Shown here: positions 35,168 through 44,077 of the stretch, one piece after another
Position numbering within the stretch: the stretch's first letter is position 1
Layout of the letters: the number at the start of each line of letters is the position of its first letter
Source: Marisediminicola sp040546025
GTDB lineage: Bacteria; Actinomycetota; Actinomycetes; Actinomycetales; Microbacteriaceae
Reading direction: 5' to 3'
Assembly (NCBI RefSeq): GCF_040546025.1
Contig: NZ_JBEPNA010000001.1
Coordinates: 372,001 to 436,000, forward strand
Length of the DNA: 64,000 nucleotides
The notes under the pieces: model-generated
The model's input: only the letters and a program-made list of their open reading frames with translations
The model's database searches: none
Told to the model about the DNA's origin: nothing
Translations under genes and position numbers: made by a program

Positions 35168-36073
35168 ATGCACCTCTCACCAGCCTCCGGGATAACGCTC
35201 CCAGAGCTCCGCCAGCCGCTGCGCACCATCGGGGGCCGCGCCTTCGACTTCTCCCGCGAGGTGGCGGTCATGGCCGTCATCAACCGCACCCCGGACTCGT
35301 TCTACGACAGGGGCGCGACTTTCGCGCTCGACGCCGCCATCGCCGCCTCGCTGGCCGCGATCGCCGAGGGCGCCGACTGGGTCGACATCGGCGGCGTCAA
35401 ATTCGCTCCTGGCCCCGCCGTGCCGATCGCGGCGGAGATCGACCGGATCGTCCCCGTCGTCGAGGCGCTGAGCGGCACGGGGGTGGTGATCTCCGTCGAC
35501 ACGTTCCATCCGGAAGTCGCCCTCGCGGGCATCCGCGCGGGAGCCCACGTCATCAACGACACCACCGGCGTGAGCGACCCGCGCATGGCCGAGGTGGTCG
35601 CCGACAGCGAGGCGACGCTCGTCATCACGCACAGCCTCGCGGCTCCGCGCACCGCCTACCCGGCGCCGCAGTACGGCGACGTCGTCGCGGAGGTGCTCGC
35701 CTTTCTGGAGGAGCGGGTGGCGCTCGCCACCGGGTTCGGGGTGCCGCCGGAGCGGATCATCGTCGACCCGGGCCACGACCTCAACAAGAACACTCGGCAT
35801 TCGCTCGAGATCACCCGTCGCCTGGCCGAGATCACGGCGCTCGGTCTGCCGACCCTCGTCGCGGTGTCGAACAAGGACTTCGTCGGGGAGACCATCGGGA
35901 GGGACCGCGGCGCGCGCATCGAGGGGTCGATCGCTGCCGCCGTCGCGTGCATCCTGCAGGGCGCCCGGATCGTGCGCATGCACAACGTGCGCGCCGCGGT
36001 CGACGCCGTGCGAATGACCGAGGGGATTCTCGGATTCCGTGAGCCGGTGTATCTGCGCCACAACATCGCCTGA
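35168..36073 (+). CDS. folP: dihydropteroate synthase-like protein
   Basis: 301 residues. Joins p-aminobenzoate to the pterin pyrophosphate in folate synthesis. Motifs: VAVMAVINRTPDSFYDRGAT (about 32-51; the usual NxTPDSF appears as NRTPDSF), GADWVDIGGVKFAPGPA, VVISVDTFHPEVA, HVINDTTGVSDP, IIVDPGHDLNKNTRHSLEIT and a C-terminal RMHNV for the basic phosphate site. Two FolP paralogues occur in actinobacteria, one of which (FolP2) is not a true synthase; the altered GGVKFAPG segment (normally GGESTRPG) suggests this may be the FolP2 type. ATG 35168 is used. Its TGA shares a base with the next ATG. Confidence 0.85.
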   Translation: MHLSPASGITLPELRQPLRTIGGRAFDFSREVAVMAVINRTPDSFYDRGATFALDAAIAASLAAIAEGADWVDIGGVKFAPGPAVPIAAEIDRIVPVVEALSGTGVVISVDTFHPEVALAGIRAGAHVINDTTGVSDPRMAEVVADSEATLVITHSLAAPRTAYPAPQYGDVVAEVLAFLEERVALATGFGVPPERIIVDPGHDLNKNTRHSLEITRRLAEITALGLPTLVAVSNKDFVGETIGRDRGARIEGSIAAAVACILQGARIVRMHNVRAAVDAVRMTEGILGFREPVYLRHNIA

Positions 36074-36780
36074 TGCTCGACCGGCACGAGCTCATCGAGC
36101 GCTACCGCGTCGCCGACCGCGCGATGCCGCGGCTGCGCGTGAACTTCATCCAGAGCCTCGACGGGGCCGTCACTCGCGACGGGGTCAGCGGCGGCCTCAA
36201 CAACGACGACGACAAGCTCGTGTTCGACACCCTGCGGATGCTGTGCGACGTCATCGTCGTCGGTGCCGGAACGGTGCGGGCGGAGGGCTACAGCGGCGTG
36301 CGGGTGGACGACGAAGATGCCGCCTGGCGGGTCGCGCACGCTCTCGCGGCCCAGCCGCCCGTCGCGCTCGTCACGTCGAGGCTCGACTTCGCGCCGTCGC
36401 ATCCGTTCTTCGCGGATGCCGTCGTGCGGCCGATCGTCATCACCTCGGCCGCATCTCCGACCGCGGCGAGAGAGGCGCTCGCCGACGTCGCCGACGTCCT
36501 CGTCTGCGGAGAGGAGCGGGTGGAGCCGGACCGCCTGGTCGCGGAGCTCACCGCGCGGGGTCTGCCCCAGATGCTCTGCGAGGGAGGGCCGCAGCTGTTC
36601 GGCGCGCTCATCGAGGCCGACAGGGTCGATGAGATCTGCCTGACGATGAGCCCGGTGCTCGAGGGTGGTCCCGCGGGCCGCATCGCGCACGGCGAGGCCG
36701 CGACGGCGCGCGAGATGGCGCTCCTGCACGTGCTCACCGCGCGAGACATGCTCTTCCTGCGCTACGAGCGCCGCACCTGA
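36073..36780 (+). CDS. RibD C-terminal-domain (pyrimidine reductase-like) protein
   Basis: 235 residues of the dihydrofolate reductase-like fold of RibD_C: PRLRVNFIQSLDGAVTRDG (about 19-37), DVIVVGAGTVRAEGYSGVRV (NADPH site), PQMLCEGGPQLFGALIEAD (GGP motif) and DEICLTMSPVLEGG. The deaminase half of RibD is absent. It may reduce a riboflavin-type pyrimidine or another pterin-like substrate; its overlap with folP (TGATG) suggests a pteridine link, by inference only. Confidence 0.85.
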   Translation: MLDRHELIERYRVADRAMPRLRVNFIQSLDGAVTRDGVSGGLNNDDDKLVFDTLRMLCDVIVVGAGTVRAEGYSGVRVDDEDAAWRVAHALAAQPPVALVTSRLDFAPSHPFFADAVVRPIVITSAASPTAAREALADVADVLVCGEERVEPDRLVAELTARGLPQMLCEGGPQLFGALIEADRVDEICLTMSPVLEGGPAGRIAHGEAATAREMALLHVLTARDMLFLRYERRT

Positions 36781-36783
36781 CGG

Positions 36784-38469
36784 TTAGGCCGCCGCCTCGT
36801 CGAGCGAGTGCGCGTCGAGGATCGTGTAGCTGTAGCCCTGCTCCGCAAGAAAGCGCTGCCGATTTTGGGCGAAGTCCTGGTCGACCGTGTCCCGTGCGAC
36901 GAGCGTGTAGAAATTGGCCGGAAGGCCGCTCTCCTTCGGGCGCAGCAGCCGGCCGAGGCGCTGCGCCTCCTCCTGCCGGGACCCGAACGAGCCGGACACC
37001 TGGATTGCGACGGTCGCCTCCGGCAGGTCGACCGAGAAGTTCGCGACCTTCGAGACGACGAGGATCTTGGTGATGCCCTCACGGAACTCCTGGTAGAGCC
37101 GCTCCCGCTCGTCGACGGGCGTCGCACCCGTGAGCTGCGGCGCATCCAGCACATCGGCGAGCTCCTGGATCTGGTCGAGGTACTGCCCGATCACGAGAAT
37201 ACGCTCGCCGGTGTGCCGCTCGACGAGCTGCTGGACCACGTCGAGCTTCGCCGGCGCCGTCGCCGCGAGACGGTAGCGCACGTCGTCCGCCGCCGCCGCG
37301 TACTCGAGCCGCTCCTGCTGGGGCAGGTTGATGCGCACTTCGTAGCAGGATGCCGGGGAGATGAAGCCCTGGGCCTCGATCTCCTTCCAGGGCGCGTCGA
37401 ACCGCTTCGGGCCGATGAGGCTGAACACGTCGCCCTCGCGCCCGTCCTCGCGCACGAGCGTCGCCGTGAGGCCCAAGCGGCGCCGGGCCTGCAGGTCGGC
37501 GGTGAGCTTGAACACCGGCGCGGGCAGAAGGTGCACCTCGTCGTAGATCACGAGGCCCCAGTCGAGCGCGTCGAGCAGCTGAAGGTGCGCGTACTCGCCC
37601 TTCCGGCGGGCCGTGAGGATCTGATACGTCGCGATCGTCACCGGCTTCACGTCCTTGGACTGGCCGGAGTACTCGCCGATCTCGTCGTCGGTGAGCGTCG
37701 TGCGGCGCAGGAGCTCCGAGCGCCACTGGCGGGCGGAGACGATGTTGGTGACGAGGATGAGGGTGGTGGTCTTCGAGACTGCCATCGCGCCGGCGCCGAC
37801 GAGGGTCTTCCCCGCGCCGCATGGAAGCACCACAACGCCGGAGCCGTGCTTGAAGAAGCTTTCGACCGCCTCGTTCTGGTACTCCCGCAGGTGAAACCCG
37901 CCGGAGTGGTCGAGCTCGATCTCGTGCGGGGTGCCCGGCGTGTAGCCGGCGAGGTCCTCCGCGGGCCAGCCGAGCTTGAGGAGCTCCTGCTTGAGCTCGC
38001 CACGCGCCCACGGCTGCATGACGAAGCCGTTGTCGCCGCGCCGCTCGAGCAGCAGGTTCGCGACCTTCCGCCCGCGCGCGATCTCGGCGAGCACGGCACG
38101 ATCGGTTGCGGTGAGGGTGAGCACGCCGTCGGCGTCCCGCTCGATTACGAGCCGGCCGTAGCGGGCCACCGTCTCGGCGATGTCGATCGACACGGCCTGC
38201 GGAATCGGGAACTTCGAATAACGCTCGAGGGTGGCGAGCATGTCGGCGGCCTCGTGGCCCGCCGCGCGGGCGTTCCACAGGCCGAGCCTCGTGATGCGGT
38301 AGGTGTGGATGTGCTCCGGGGCCCGCTCAAGCTCGGCGAACACCGCGAGATCGTGGCGCGCATCCTCTGCCTGGGGGTGCGCCACCTCGAGCAGGACGGT
38401 GCGATCGCTTTGAACGATGAGGGGTCCGGGCAGCTGTGGCGCGGTCGCGGGCTCGGCTGCTGAATTCAC
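36784..38469 (-). CDS. XPB/ERCC3-type DNA helicase
   Basis: 561 residues, superfamily 2. An N-terminal damage-recognition-like part (about 1-190), then HLREYQNEAVESFFKHGSG, Walker A LPCGAGKTLVGAG, DEVH box IYDEVHLLPAP, motif III LTATLVREDGREGD (with the RED motif of XPB), and the C-terminal motifs ILVIGQYLDQI, LVVSKVANFSVDLPEA and SFGSRQEEAQRLGRLLRPK. It is the bacterial XPB found in many actinobacteria, an ATP-dependent 3'-5' helicase; a role in repair or transcription-coupled processes is inferred. GTG 38469. It follows its partner gene by 51 bp. Confidence 0.93.
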   Translation of the reverse strand: MNSAAEPATAPQLPGPLIVQSDRTVLLEVAHPQAEDARHDLAVFAELERAPEHIHTYRITRLGLWNARAAGHEAADMLATLERYSKFPIPQAVSIDIAETVARYGRLVIERDADGVLTLTATDRAVLAEIARGRKVANLLLERRGDNGFVMQPWARGELKQELLKLGWPAEDLAGYTPGTPHEIELDHSGGFHLREYQNEAVESFFKHGSGVVVLPCGAGKTLVGAGAMAVSKTTTLILVTNIVSARQWRSELLRRTTLTDDEIGEYSGQSKDVKPVTIATYQILTARRKGEYAHLQLLDALDWGLVIYDEVHLLPAPVFKLTADLQARRRLGLTATLVREDGREGDVFSLIGPKRFDAPWKEIEAQGFISPASCYEVRINLPQQERLEYAAAADDVRYRLAATAPAKLDVVQQLVERHTGERILVIGQYLDQIQELADVLDAPQLTGATPVDERERLYQEFREGITKILVVSKVANFSVDLPEATVAIQVSGSFGSRQEEAQRLGRLLRPKESGLPANFYTLVARDTVDQDFAQNRQRFLAEQGYSYTILDAHSLDEAAA

Positions 38470-38520
38470 CCCGGAAGTCTAACCGCGCCGCGTGTGGCGA
38501 ATGCCGCGTCCTGAGGATTG

Positions 38521-40425
38521 TCAGGGAGCGTCGGCCGCAGGGGATACCCTCGCGATGCTCGACAGCGGCAGGGTGCGCTCAATCGCCGACCGACGATCGC
38601 GCGCCCTGAGCCGACCGCCGGCGATGCTCGTCGGTTCGAGCTGGTAGTCGACGACAGTCCCGTTGGGCATTGTCACGCTCACGGTGAGGGCGGCCTTGAG
38701 CCGGATCGCCGTGTCGAGCTGCCGGGCGAGCCAGGCATCCGCCGCCTCCCCCAGTTCGCTGTCGCCGCCGAGTCGCAGCCGCTCGATCAGCTCCTCGATG
38801 GGGTCGGGCCCGACCGCGCCGGCCGATCTCGCGTGGCGCCGGCGGCGGAGGGCGACGATCTCCGAGTCGGAGTTCTCGGCCGCAACCGGGTAGCGAGCGT
38901 CGCTGAGGGTCCAGAACACGGTTTCGAGCGGGAAGCGGCTGACCAGCCGGTCGGACGCGACCCGGGTGAAGCCGAGCACCGAGAGGTTCTGGTCGACGAG
39001 AACGGTGTCGAGCAACTGCGCGTCGTCGCTGCGGAGATAGCTCTTCACCTCGAGCGCATCCCTGATGTTTCGCTCGGGTAGCGCGCCGGCACGCAGCAGT
39101 CCGTACCGGGTGGATGCCTCGGTGATGAGGTAGTCGAGCGGCTGCGGGATGCCCGTGAGCGAGATCCCCGTGAGGAACTCGCGCACGCTCGCGGCCGACT
39201 CGCCGGCCGCCATCGCCCGGTTCATACTCGAGGCCGAGACGCGGTAGCTCGACGCGAGCGAGCGGCTCTCGGCATCCGCGAGGGAGCGAAGGCGACCGTC
39301 GACCTGCGGCGTCAGGGGACCAGGGGCGACGATCGAGAGGTCGTGCTGCAGGTAGACCTGCTCGACCTCGCGCGGCAGGAGCGGCGCCATGGCCGTCTGC
39401 GCGGCATCCAGCCCCGTCGCGAACAGGGCGAGGCCCGGGCTGCTCGGGGCGTGATTGGCGGTGATGCCGAGGAGCTCGGCGGCTCCGGTGTACGCGGCGA
39501 TGCGCTCGTCCATCCAGTCCCCGCCCGCCGGGTAGAGCCAGTCGACGAACCGGCGGAGGCCAGCGCCCCAGAGCGAATGGCTGCGCTCGCCGAGGAGCCG
39601 GCGGATGTCGGCGGGGAGCCGTTCGTACCAGCCGGCGGCGAGCGTGCGCCACCGTGCGCCGGAGGATTCCATCAGCCACGCCCCACCCGCGTCGGTGATG
39701 AGCCAGAATCCGCCCTCGCGGGCGACGAGTCCAGCGTCGTCGGCGATCGCGAGCAGCCGGCCGACACCGGCAAGGTCGACGGCCATTGCGTTGGCGAGCC
39801 GCTTGGTGTCGGGCAGGGCGATGCCGCCCTTGGCCAGCTCACGTGCAGGCTCACGTTCGAGCTCGACGAGGAGCTCGGTGATGCCGGTGGTCGCCGCGAA
39901 CGCGCGCTCTGAGGCAACGCGGTCGATGAAGCGCAACTCGGTCTCCGCGGCAGGCTCGAGCGCCGCGAGAGGCAGGCCGGCCGCAAGCTCGGGCAGACCG
40001 GGCAGACCGAAGGCAGGCCAGGAGCGCACCTGCTCGGCGACGCTGTCGTAGGCGGTGAATCGTTCGATCCCCGCGGCGTCCGTCTCACTGTCGGCGAGCA
40101 GCAGCGACACCGCCGTCGACGCGCGCATCGCGATGTCGGACTCAGTCGGTGCCTCGGCGTAGCTGTCGAGCAGCGCCGCGACCTCCGCGGCCGTTGAGCC
40201 GCCCGAGCGCGACCCCAGCTCGGCGATGGCCGCGATCGTCGCGAGGGTGCCGCGGTCGAGGTGGGTCAGCTGCTGCTGCACGGCTGTCCGATCGAGCAGC
40301 GCCTCGGCGAGATCGAAAAAGTCCTTGATTCCGCTCACGCGGATTTCCCGTGCCCGGGCCGCCGCGGCGAGCCGCGCGTTGTCTATTGCCCGCAGACGAG
40401 TCGCGAGCGAGAAGGTGTCGCTCAC
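38521..40425 (-). CDS. helicase-associated protein, partner of XPB helicase
   Basis: 634 residues from GTG 40425 (a TTG 18 bp upstream, 40443, is also possible; VSDTFSLATRLRAIDN is the usual start in relatives). The C-terminal region (about 300-540) is the helicase-C-like domain found next to XPB genes: LYPAGGDWMDERIAAYTGAA, YLQHDLSIVAPGPLTPQVDG, LVDQNLSVLGFTRVASDRLV. The N-terminal 250 residues resemble winged-helix repeats. Archaeal Bax1 is a comparable XPB partner, but I cannot show homology. It stands upstream of the helicase on the same strand in a two-gene operon. Confidence 0.8.
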   Translation of the reverse strand: MSDTFSLATRLRAIDNARLAAAARAREIRVSGIKDFFDLAEALLDRTAVQQQLTHLDRGTLATIAAIAELGSRSGGSTAAEVAALLDSYAEAPTESDIAMRASTAVSLLLADSETDAAGIERFTAYDSVAEQVRSWPAFGLPGLPELAAGLPLAALEPAAETELRFIDRVASERAFAATTGITELLVELEREPARELAKGGIALPDTKRLANAMAVDLAGVGRLLAIADDAGLVAREGGFWLITDAGGAWLMESSGARWRTLAAGWYERLPADIRRLLGERSHSLWGAGLRRFVDWLYPAGGDWMDERIAAYTGAAELLGITANHAPSSPGLALFATGLDAAQTAMAPLLPREVEQVYLQHDLSIVAPGPLTPQVDGRLRSLADAESRSLASSYRVSASSMNRAMAAGESAASVREFLTGISLTGIPQPLDYLITEASTRYGLLRAGALPERNIRDALEVKSYLRSDDAQLLDTVLVDQNLSVLGFTRVASDRLVSRFPLETVFWTLSDARYPVAAENSDSEIVALRRRRHARSAGAVGPDPIEELIERLRLGGDSELGEAADAWLARQLDTAIRLKAALTVSVTMPNGTVVDYQLEPTSIAGGRLRARDRRSAIERTLPLSSIARVSPAADAP

Positions 40426-40471
40426 GGGCGAGGCCCGCGGCAATCCGTCGCCATCGTCGGATCGAGCACGC

Positions 40472-40783
40472 CTATCTGCCCTGCGATGGGCGCTGGCGTT
40501 TCTGGGGCGCTCGCGCCTGCGCCTCGGCGGCCTCGCGTGACCGGCGCTTCGCGCTCACGATCACGAGGGCGACCAGAAGCACGATCGCGAATGGCAGGCC
40601 GAAGAACGGGGCAACGAAGACGGCGGGCCAGACGCCGGTGGCGAAGTCCGCCCCGACCATGCCCGTGGCTGTTCCGATGATGATCGCGAGGAACGCTGCG
40701 ATCGAGATCACGATCACCGCCACCATCATGTATGCGAGGACTCGCTCAGCGCGATTAACGGATACCGGAATTTGTTTTGCCAC
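40472..40783 (-). CDS. small two-helix membrane protein, function unknown
   Basis: About 103 residues from GTG 40783 (VAKQIPVSVNRAERVLAYMM). Two membrane segments, about 19-40 (MMVAVIVISIAAFLAIIIGT) and 57-79 (FVAPFFGLPFAIVLLVALVI), and a basic tail (RRSREAAEAQARAPQKRQRP) that should be cytoplasmic. The same start appears in actinobacterial proteins of unknown role. It lies divergent from the cold-shock gene and just downstream of nothing else on its strand; its own ribosome site is not clear. Confidence 0.65.
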   Translation of the reverse strand: MAKQIPVSVNRAERVLAYMMVAVIVISIAAFLAIIIGTATGMVGADFATGVWPAVFVAPFFGLPFAIVLLVALVIVSAKRRSREAAEAQARAPQKRQRPSQGR

Positions 40784-40853
40784 AAGCACAAGAATAGAGG
40801 TACGCCAGTGCCCGTAGGCTTGGAGGTTCCAGCCACAAGAAAGAGGTGCAGCC

Positions 40854-41234
40854 ATGCCAACCGGCAAGGTCAAGTTTTATGACGACGACAAGGGCTTCGG
40901 CTTCATCACGTCGGATGAAGGCCAGGAGGTCTTCCTGCACGCTTCCGCGCTGCCCGCTGGTACGACGGTCAAGGCCGGTACCAAGCTCGAATTCGGCATC
41001 GCCGACGGAAAGCGCGGTGCTCAGGCGCTGTCGGTGCGCGTGCTCGAGGCTCCGCCGAGCTTGGCGAAGCTGAGCCGCAAGCCGGCCGACGACATGGCGA
41101 TCATCGTCGAGGATCTCGTCAAGCTCCTCGACGGCATCGGCTCGAACCTCAAGCGCGGCCGCTACCCCGACTCCAGCCACAGCCACAAGATCGCGGCGAT
41201 GTTACGCCGGGTAGCCGATGAGCTTGATGCCTGA
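40854..41234 (+). CDS. cold-shock-domain protein with C-terminal extension
   Basis: 126 residues. The cold-shock domain occupies 1-65: GKVKFYDDDKGFGFITSDEG holds RNP1 (KGFGFI, 13-18) and VFLHASAL holds RNP2. It binds single-stranded RNA/DNA. A helical C-terminal extension of about 60 residues (SLAKLSRKPADDMAIIVEDL onward) is not part of the CSD and is typical of long actinobacterial members (CspB-type). ATG 40854 follows AAGAGGTGC. The 3' end overlaps the DUF3027 gene. Confidence 0.92.
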   Translation: MPTGKVKFYDDDKGFGFITSDEGQEVFLHASALPAGTTVKAGTKLEFGIADGKRGAQALSVRVLEAPPSLAKLSRKPADDMAIIVEDLVKLLDGIGSNLKRGRYPDSSHSHKIAAMLRRVADELDA

Positions 41235-41808
41235 GCGCGAGGCGACCCAGGCCGACTTCGACCTGGCCCGCGAGGCTCTCCTCGAGATAACGTCGGCCGA
41301 CACCATCGGGGCCCCGGCGGGCTTCGCGGACGAGGGCGACGGTGCAATCTCGGTGTTCTTCGAATGCGAGATGGTCGGCTACCCCGGCTGGCACTGGACC
41401 GCGAGCATCGCCCACGTCGAGGGTGCCGAGCCGACTGTGCTCGAGGTCGAGCTCATGCCAGGCGACAACGCGATTCTCGCGCCCGACTGGGTGCCGTGGG
41501 TCGACAGACTGGCGGAGTACCGGGCGTCGCAGGATGCCGCGGCATCCGACGACTCCGATGATGAGGAGTCCGACGACGAGACGGACGAGGACGAGTCCGA
41601 CGGCGACGAGGACGAAGCCGTCTCGCGCGGATCCGTGCTTCATGCCGGCGACCTCGATGGGGTCGACATCGACGATATCGACGTGGATGCCGTCGACGAC
41701 GACGACGACGACGATGATGATGATGACGACGAGTCAGACGACGACGACCCGGTCGTCGGCGACCTCGACGATCACGTCATGGACGACGACGAGATCGTCC
41801 GGGGATAG
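41227..41808 (+). CDS. DUF3027 protein with a polyaspartate tail
   Basis: About 193 residues. The DUF3027 core (1-105) has ECEMVGYPGWHWTASIAHVE and PDWVPWVDRLAEYR, both conserved. From about residue 108 the protein turns into an Asp/Glu-rich tail with one run of 11 or more Asp (41696-41735 in DNA). Such a tail is surely disordered and could bind cations, mimic DNA or bind basic proteins. ATG 41227 or ATG 41218 are possible; both overlap the cold-shock gene. Function unknown; the domain is restricted to actinobacteria as far as I know. Confidence 0.82.
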   Translation: MPEREATQADFDLAREALLEITSADTIGAPAGFADEGDGAISVFFECEMVGYPGWHWTASIAHVEGAEPTVLEVELMPGDNAILAPDWVPWVDRLAEYRASQDAAASDDSDDEESDDETDEDESDGDEDEAVSRGSVLHAGDLDGVDIDDIDVDAVDDDDDDDDDDDDESDDDDPVVGDLDDHVMDDDEIVRG

Positions 41809-41811
41809 TCC

Positions 41812-42042
41812 TCAGCGCTGGCGGTGGTGGGTGTAGATCAGCCCGAGAAGCCCCAGCCCGACGCCGATCGCGCAGGTCAGCAGCCACCATCGGTTGTCGC
41901 CTTCCGCGGTCGGCATCACGACGAGGAGCGCGACGAGCGCGACGACCCAGGCGCCCGTTCCCACGAGCACTGCCTTGCGATCGTCTGTCTTCACTGGCGC
42001 CGGGTCGGGCCGCCGATCGGCATCCTTGAGCCAGATTCGCAT
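41812..42042 (-). CDS. DUF2530 small membrane protein
   Basis: 76 residues. Two membrane helices: about 27-43 (VGTGAWVVALVALLVVM) and 52-68 (WLLTCAIGVGLGLLGLI), joined by the conserved loop EGDNRWW. A charged N-terminus (KDADRRPDPAPVKTDDRKA) precedes them and YTHHRQR ends the chain. The DUF2530 family has no assigned function. It follows serC on the minus strand by 2 bp, hence likely co-transcribed. Confidence 0.82.
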   Translation of the reverse strand: MRIWLKDADRRPDPAPVKTDDRKAVLVGTGAWVVALVALLVVMPTAEGDNRWWLLTCAIGVGLGLLGLIYTHHRQR

Positions 42043-42044
42043 AG

Positions 42045-43157
42045 TTACAGGCTACCCACGACGAACTCGATCGCGCGGATGAGCTGGCGCACGTCATCCG
42101 GCTCGATCGCGACGAATGTCGCGACCCGCAGTTGGTTGCGGCCGAGCTTGCGATAGGGCTCCGTGTCGACGATGCCGTTCGCGCGCAGCACCTTGGCGAC
42201 TGCTGCCGCGTCGATGCGCTCGTCGAAGTCGATCGTGACGACGACCTGCGAGCGGTAGGAAGGGTCGGCGACGAACGGTGTCGCGTAGTCGACGCTCGCA
42301 GCCCAGTCATAGAGCGCCGACGACGACTCGGTGGTGCGCGCGTTCGCCCAGGCGAGTCCGCCGTTGCCGTTGATCCACTCGATCTGGTTCTCGAGCAGCA
42401 GCAGGGTCGAGAGCGCGGGGGTGTTCAGGGTCTGCTTGAGGCGCGAGTTGTCTACCGCGTTCTTGAGGCTCAGGAACTCGGGAATGTAGCGGCCGCTCGC
42501 GGCGACCGTCTCGACCCGCTCGAGCGCGGCGGGGGAGAACAGCGCGAACCACAGCCCGCCGTCCGACGCGAAGTTCTTCTGCGGGGCGAAGTAGTAGACG
42601 TCGGCCTGGGCCGCGTCGAAGTCGATGCCGCCCGCCGCGCTCGTCGCATCGACCACGGTGAGGGCCCCCGCGTCGCCGTGCACCCGCTCGACCGGGGCCA
42701 TGACACCCGTTGAGGTCTCGTTGTGCGGCCATGCGTACACGTCGATTCCCGGCTGCACCTCGACCTGGCTGAGCGATCCTGCCGCGGCGTTGATCACGTG
42801 TGGCGCCTCGAGGAACGGGGCTGCCGCAGCTGCGGCGAACTTCGACCCGAACTCGCCGAAGGTGAGGTTCTGGCTGCGCTTCTCGATCAGCCCGAACGCC
42901 GCCGCATCCCAGAATGCGGTGGACCCGCCGTTGCCCAGAACAACCTCGTAACCGTCGGGCAGGCGGAAGAGCTCGGCGAGCCCGCCCTGCACTCGCCCGA
43001 CGAGGCTCTTCACCGGCGCCTGCCGGTGCGAGGTGCCGAGGATGCCCGCTCCCGCGCCGGCGAGGTAGGCCAGCTGCTCCGGCCTGACCTTCGAGGGGCC
43101 GCATCCGAATCGTCCATCGGCGGGCAGGAGGTCGGTGGGAATGGTGATCTGCGACAT
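42045..43157 (-). CDS. serC: phosphoserine aminotransferase
   Basis: PLP enzyme of serine synthesis (3-phosphohydroxypyruvate to 3-phosphoserine). 370 residues of the actinobacterial subtype: FGCGPSKVRPEQL (17-29), ILGTSHRQAPVKSLV, VVLGNGGSTAFWDAAAFGL, DATSAAGGIDF, PLP lysine in YFAPQKNFASDGGLWFALF, and C-terminal EPYRKLGRNQLRVATFVAIE. ATG 43157 is followed by the standard start. The gene is divergent from the iron repressor, so their promoters share the 99-bp space. Confidence 0.94.
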   Translation of the reverse strand: MSQITIPTDLLPADGRFGCGPSKVRPEQLAYLAGAGAGILGTSHRQAPVKSLVGRVQGGLAELFRLPDGYEVVLGNGGSTAFWDAAAFGLIEKRSQNLTFGEFGSKFAAAAAAPFLEAPHVINAAAGSLSQVEVQPGIDVYAWPHNETSTGVMAPVERVHGDAGALTVVDATSAAGGIDFDAAQADVYYFAPQKNFASDGGLWFALFSPAALERVETVAASGRYIPEFLSLKNAVDNSRLKQTLNTPALSTLLLLENQIEWINGNGGLAWANARTTESSSALYDWAASVDYATPFVADPSYRSQVVVTIDFDERIDAAAVAKVLRANGIVDTEPYRKLGRNQLRVATFVAIEPDDVRQLIRAIEFVVGSL

Positions 43158-43211
43158 GCACCGATTCTATCGAGCCGCGCGCGGCAGCCCACGAGCCGGG
43201 CGCGGCGGCCG

Positions 43212-43230
43212 TCAGGTTAGGCTTACCTGT
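43212..43230. promoter_or_regulatory. iron box (DtxR/IdeR operator) upstream of the repressor gene
   Basis: TCAGGTTAGGCTTACCTGT matches the 19-bp DtxR/IdeR consensus TTAGGTTAGGCTAACCTAA at 15 positions, with the inner GGTTAGGCT-ACC intact. It ends 26 bp before the repressor ATG, a position that would block its own transcription when iron is plentiful. Confidence 0.8.
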
Positions 43231-43256
43231 GTGCATTCGGCAATGGAGAGGGCTCG

Positions 43257-43949
43257 ATGACAGATCTCATTGACACCACCGAGATGTACCTGCGCACCAT
43301 CTTCGAGCTCGAGGAAGAGAAAATCGTTCCGCTGAGAGCGCGGATCAGCGAGCGGCTCGGGCACTCCGGGCCGACCGTGTCCCAGACAGTCGGCCGGATG
43401 GAGCGCGACGGCCTCGTCGTGGTCGAGGGCGATCGCCACCTCGAGCTCACCATCGAGGGACGGTCGAGGGCCGTGCACGTTATGCGCAAGCATCGCCTCG
43501 CCGAGCGCCTCCTCGCGGACATCATCGGCCTGGACTGGGCGCTCGTGCACGAGGAGGCCTGTCGCTGGGAGCATGTGATGAGCGAATCGGTTGAGCGTCG
43601 CATCATCGAGATGCTCGATCACCCGGCCTACTCGCCGTACGGCAACCCGATTCCGGGGCTCGAGGAGCTGGGGGAGCCCGCCTCCGCCAAGTTCTACGAC
43701 GGGGTCGTGAACATCGTGAACCTCGTCCATGGCGCAGTCGGCCCCGTCACGGGCGTGATTCGCCGCCTCGGTGAGCCGGTGCAGTACGAGAGCGAGCTGC
43801 TCGAGCAGCTGCGTACCGCCGGCGTCATGCCCGGCGCGAAGGCGAAGTTCTCGGCCGCCGGTTCGTACGTGCTGGTCGAGGTCGACGGCTTCGGCGACGG
43901 CCTCGAGCTGCCCAACGAGGTCGCCATCCACGTTTACGTCGGCATCTAG
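43257..43949 (+). CDS. ideR: iron-dependent repressor, DtxR/IdeR family
   Basis: 230 residues. N-terminal winged helix: TTEMYLRTIFELEEEKIVPL, ARISERLGHSGPTVSQTVGR (recognition helix), then VMRKHRLAERLLADIIGLDW and EEACRWEHVMSESVERRI with the Met/Cys/Glu/His ligands of the metal sites (the C102-like Cys is in EEACRWEH), and a C-terminal SH3-like domain (about 150-226, SAAGSYVLVEVDGFGDGLEL). Fe2+ binding would activate DNA binding. The ATG at 43257 has GGAGAGGGCTC upstream. A 15/19 iron box lies in front. Possible targets in the window include the ferritin at 55.1 kb, though no second box was seen there. Confidence 0.92.
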   Translation: MTDLIDTTEMYLRTIFELEEEKIVPLRARISERLGHSGPTVSQTVGRMERDGLVVVEGDRHLELTIEGRSRAVHVMRKHRLAERLLADIIGLDWALVHEEACRWEHVMSESVERRIIEMLDHPAYSPYGNPIPGLEELGEPASAKFYDGVVNIVNLVHGAVGPVTGVIRRLGEPVQYESELLEQLRTAGVMPGAKAKFSAAGSYVLVEVDGFGDGLELPNEVAIHVYVGI

Positions 43950-44077
43950 GCAGTTCTTGTCGTCGGGTCGCCCCCGCGGTGAACGGCCGGTGAACCGGCG
44001 CGCCCGCGGGAACGGGGGGCAGATTTCTGGGTTATTCTAAACTCCTTGGAGTTCCACCAGTTCTATCGGAGAGCCGA

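Noticed and set aside
41690..41740. A short tandem repeat resembling a CRISPR or satellite
   Set aside because: It is a codon repeat (GAC/GAT) inside the DUF3027 reading frame, not spaced repeats. No CRISPR array was seen anywhere in the window.
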